A stretch of DNA of 39,521 nt from Elysia marginata. Taxonomy: Eukaryota > Mollusca > Gastropoda > Plakobranchidae. Positions 38,644 through 39,521 of the stretch are shown one piece after another. Where the stretch lies: assembly GCA_019649035.1 (NCBI GenBank), contig BMAT01009132.1, forward strand, positions 1 to 39,521, in the 5' to 3' direction. The position numbers and the translations under genes are program-made. Positions within the stretch are counted from its first letter, which is position 1. The number at the start of each line of letters is the position of its first letter. The notes under the pieces were generated by a model, which did not search any database, was not told the DNA's origin, and saw nothing but the letters and a program-made list of their open reading frames with translations.

Positions 38644-39521
38644 ATGTTGAAACGCAAGATGGGTGACGATTGCGGCGATTCTATTTACATGTCTCTCTTG
38701 AAATACCCTCGGCGATCTGAAACCATGCACATGCCTCCCATAACCTTAGCGCTCAACTTATTTCGAGAACTCTACGAAGAAGTTGACTGGGAGGCATCGA
38801 ATGAAGAAACCGCAATGATTGAGCTCACGATGCAAAGGTTCAAGCGTATACATAATAGCATCAATCTAGGTGAGCGACGTGGAAGTGTCGCATGGATAGC
38901 CGACATGTTCGACTACCTATCTCAAGTGGTCGATTTTAGTGAATACAACATGCACCCTGTAAAGTACGCCATGGATTCTTTTGACACACCTAGAGGAGAC
39001 AAGATTCTGTTCATGAGAGACTTCGAGTTGACCTCTTATCGGGACATTGATTACCGCCACCCATACGAAGGGACGGTTCTAGACGCAAACGGTCGCGTAA
39101 AAGTGGAATTGATTGCGAACAAGCTTGAAGGGCCTCTACCACCAACTGATGTACAACAGCGACACTACTACATCCAGTTGTCACCAGATCGAGAAGAGGA
39201 AGCGACATTGGCGTTATCCAAGATAATCAGTAAGATCGGAAGAAGAAGCTATGGAGGACCAAGATGTCCCGTAGGTGCGTGGGAAGCGATGTACGACGAG
39301 GATGACTGCGCCGCATTAGAATGCCCTAAGAAGATCAATGCGGACTCTCTAGATATGGTGTACGAGGATGCGGCAGAGGAGCGAACAAGACGTTGCTTCG
39401 AGTCGTGCTCCAGATTCGCCCAACGGATCTTCGTTTCTAACCTAGGCTCCGTTGAGGGTGAAGACGTGGCTGAAACAATGAAAGATTGCCTGGAATCGAC
39501 CATGTTCAGGCCTGACGCGCA
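38644..39521 (+). CDS. Unknown viral protein, cut by the window edge
   Basis: ATG at 38644 opens a frame that stays open for 292 codons to the end of the window. A TATA box lies 64 bp upstream, under the six-element array. Residues 31-105 are helical; GSVAWIADMFDYLS at about 80-93 faintly resembles a Bcl-2 BH1 segment, and the preceding helices line up loosely with the 1010-1429 vBcl-2, but a BH2 NGW is not visible. Residues 105-200 are beta-rich with charged turns, and the rest is acidic with several Cys. Not recognised; a highly diverged Bcl-2-like N-terminal domain is only a possibility. Codon use and integrity suggest a living gene. Confidence 0.6.
   Translation, partial: MLKRKMGDDCGDSIYMSLLKYPRRSETMHMPPITLALNLFRELYEEVDWEASNEETAMIELTMQRFKRIHNSINLGERRGSVAWIADMFDYLSQVVDFSEYNMHPVKYAMDSFDTPRGDKILFMRDFELTSYRDIDYRHPYEGTVLDANGRVKVELIANKLEGPLPPTDVQQRHYYIQLSPDREEEATLALSKIISKIGRRSYGGPRCPVGAWEAMYDEDDCAALECPKKINADSLDMVYEDAAEERTRRCFESCSRFAQRIFVSNLGSVEGEDVAETMKDCLESTMFRPDA

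Noticed and set aside
1-39521. Reassigned TGA codon (non-standard code) to explain interrupted genes
   Set aside because: Long intact ORFs (526, 545, 434 and 428 codons) contain no internal TGA and some genes end in TGA; TAA and TAG also interrupt genes.
1-39521. CRISPR array, tRNA or rRNA genes
   Set aside because: The tandem arrays have no variable unique spacers of constant length, and no cloverleaf or rRNA-like sequence was seen by eye.

Overview
The window looks like a stretch of a large herpesvirus-like genome of an invertebrate, closest in character to Malacoherpesviridae, and probably an old copy resident in an animal genome. Four interrupted genes carry the Herpesvirales replication and packaging signature: a family-B DNA polymerase (16643-21212), a large UL52/AEP-type primase (15730-13091), a two-domain terminase ATPase/nuclease (28918-26539) and a YqaJ/alkaline-nuclease-like exonuclease (36384-34895). 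Around them lie accessory genes typical of large animal DNA viruses: a Bcl-2 homologue (1010-1429), two paralogous RING proteins (7149-5447 and 38365-36785), an EGF/coiled-coil secreted glycoprotein (4233-1637), an ankyrin/coiled-coil protein (29698-31564), two proteins with about seven membrane spans and several very small membrane proteins. No capsid gene could be recognised.

Layout: 0.1-7.2 kb holds an unknown gene, vBcl-2, the EGF glycoprotein, a membrane protein and RING-1. From 7.4 to 8.9 kb there is a 22-bp minisatellite and gene-free DNA. From 8.9 to 11.1 kb there is a nuclear acidic protein, a zinc-finger-like protein and small membrane proteins. Between 11.3 and 11.65 kb lie a non-LTR reverse-transcriptase fragment and an inverted-repeat element. 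The replication block follows at 11.7-21.2 kb. From 21.3 to 29.6 kb come membrane proteins, unknown genes and terminase; from 29.7 to 38.4 kb the ankyrin gene, unknowns, nuclease and RING-2; a divergent gene then runs off the right edge.

At least ten genes are broken by frameshifts (several at homopolymers) and/or in-frame stops, although the protein-like reading continues on the far side. Together with the retrotransposon fragment and three MITE-like elements, this favours an endogenous, decaying viral element. Assembly errors could explain the homopolymer indels but hardly the ten stop sites. About sixteen genes are still intact.

The most striking non-coding signal is a recurring promoter element, roughly GCGG-N5-CCGATAA. 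It occurs as small tandem arrays with a different period at each promoter, just upstream of TATA boxes. The sites are vBcl-2, the nuclear acidic protein, DNA polymerase, the nuclease, the RING-2/right-edge divergent promoter and others, which suggests one co-regulated gene class. A 27-bp-arm palindrome at 21624-21693 is a candidate replication origin.
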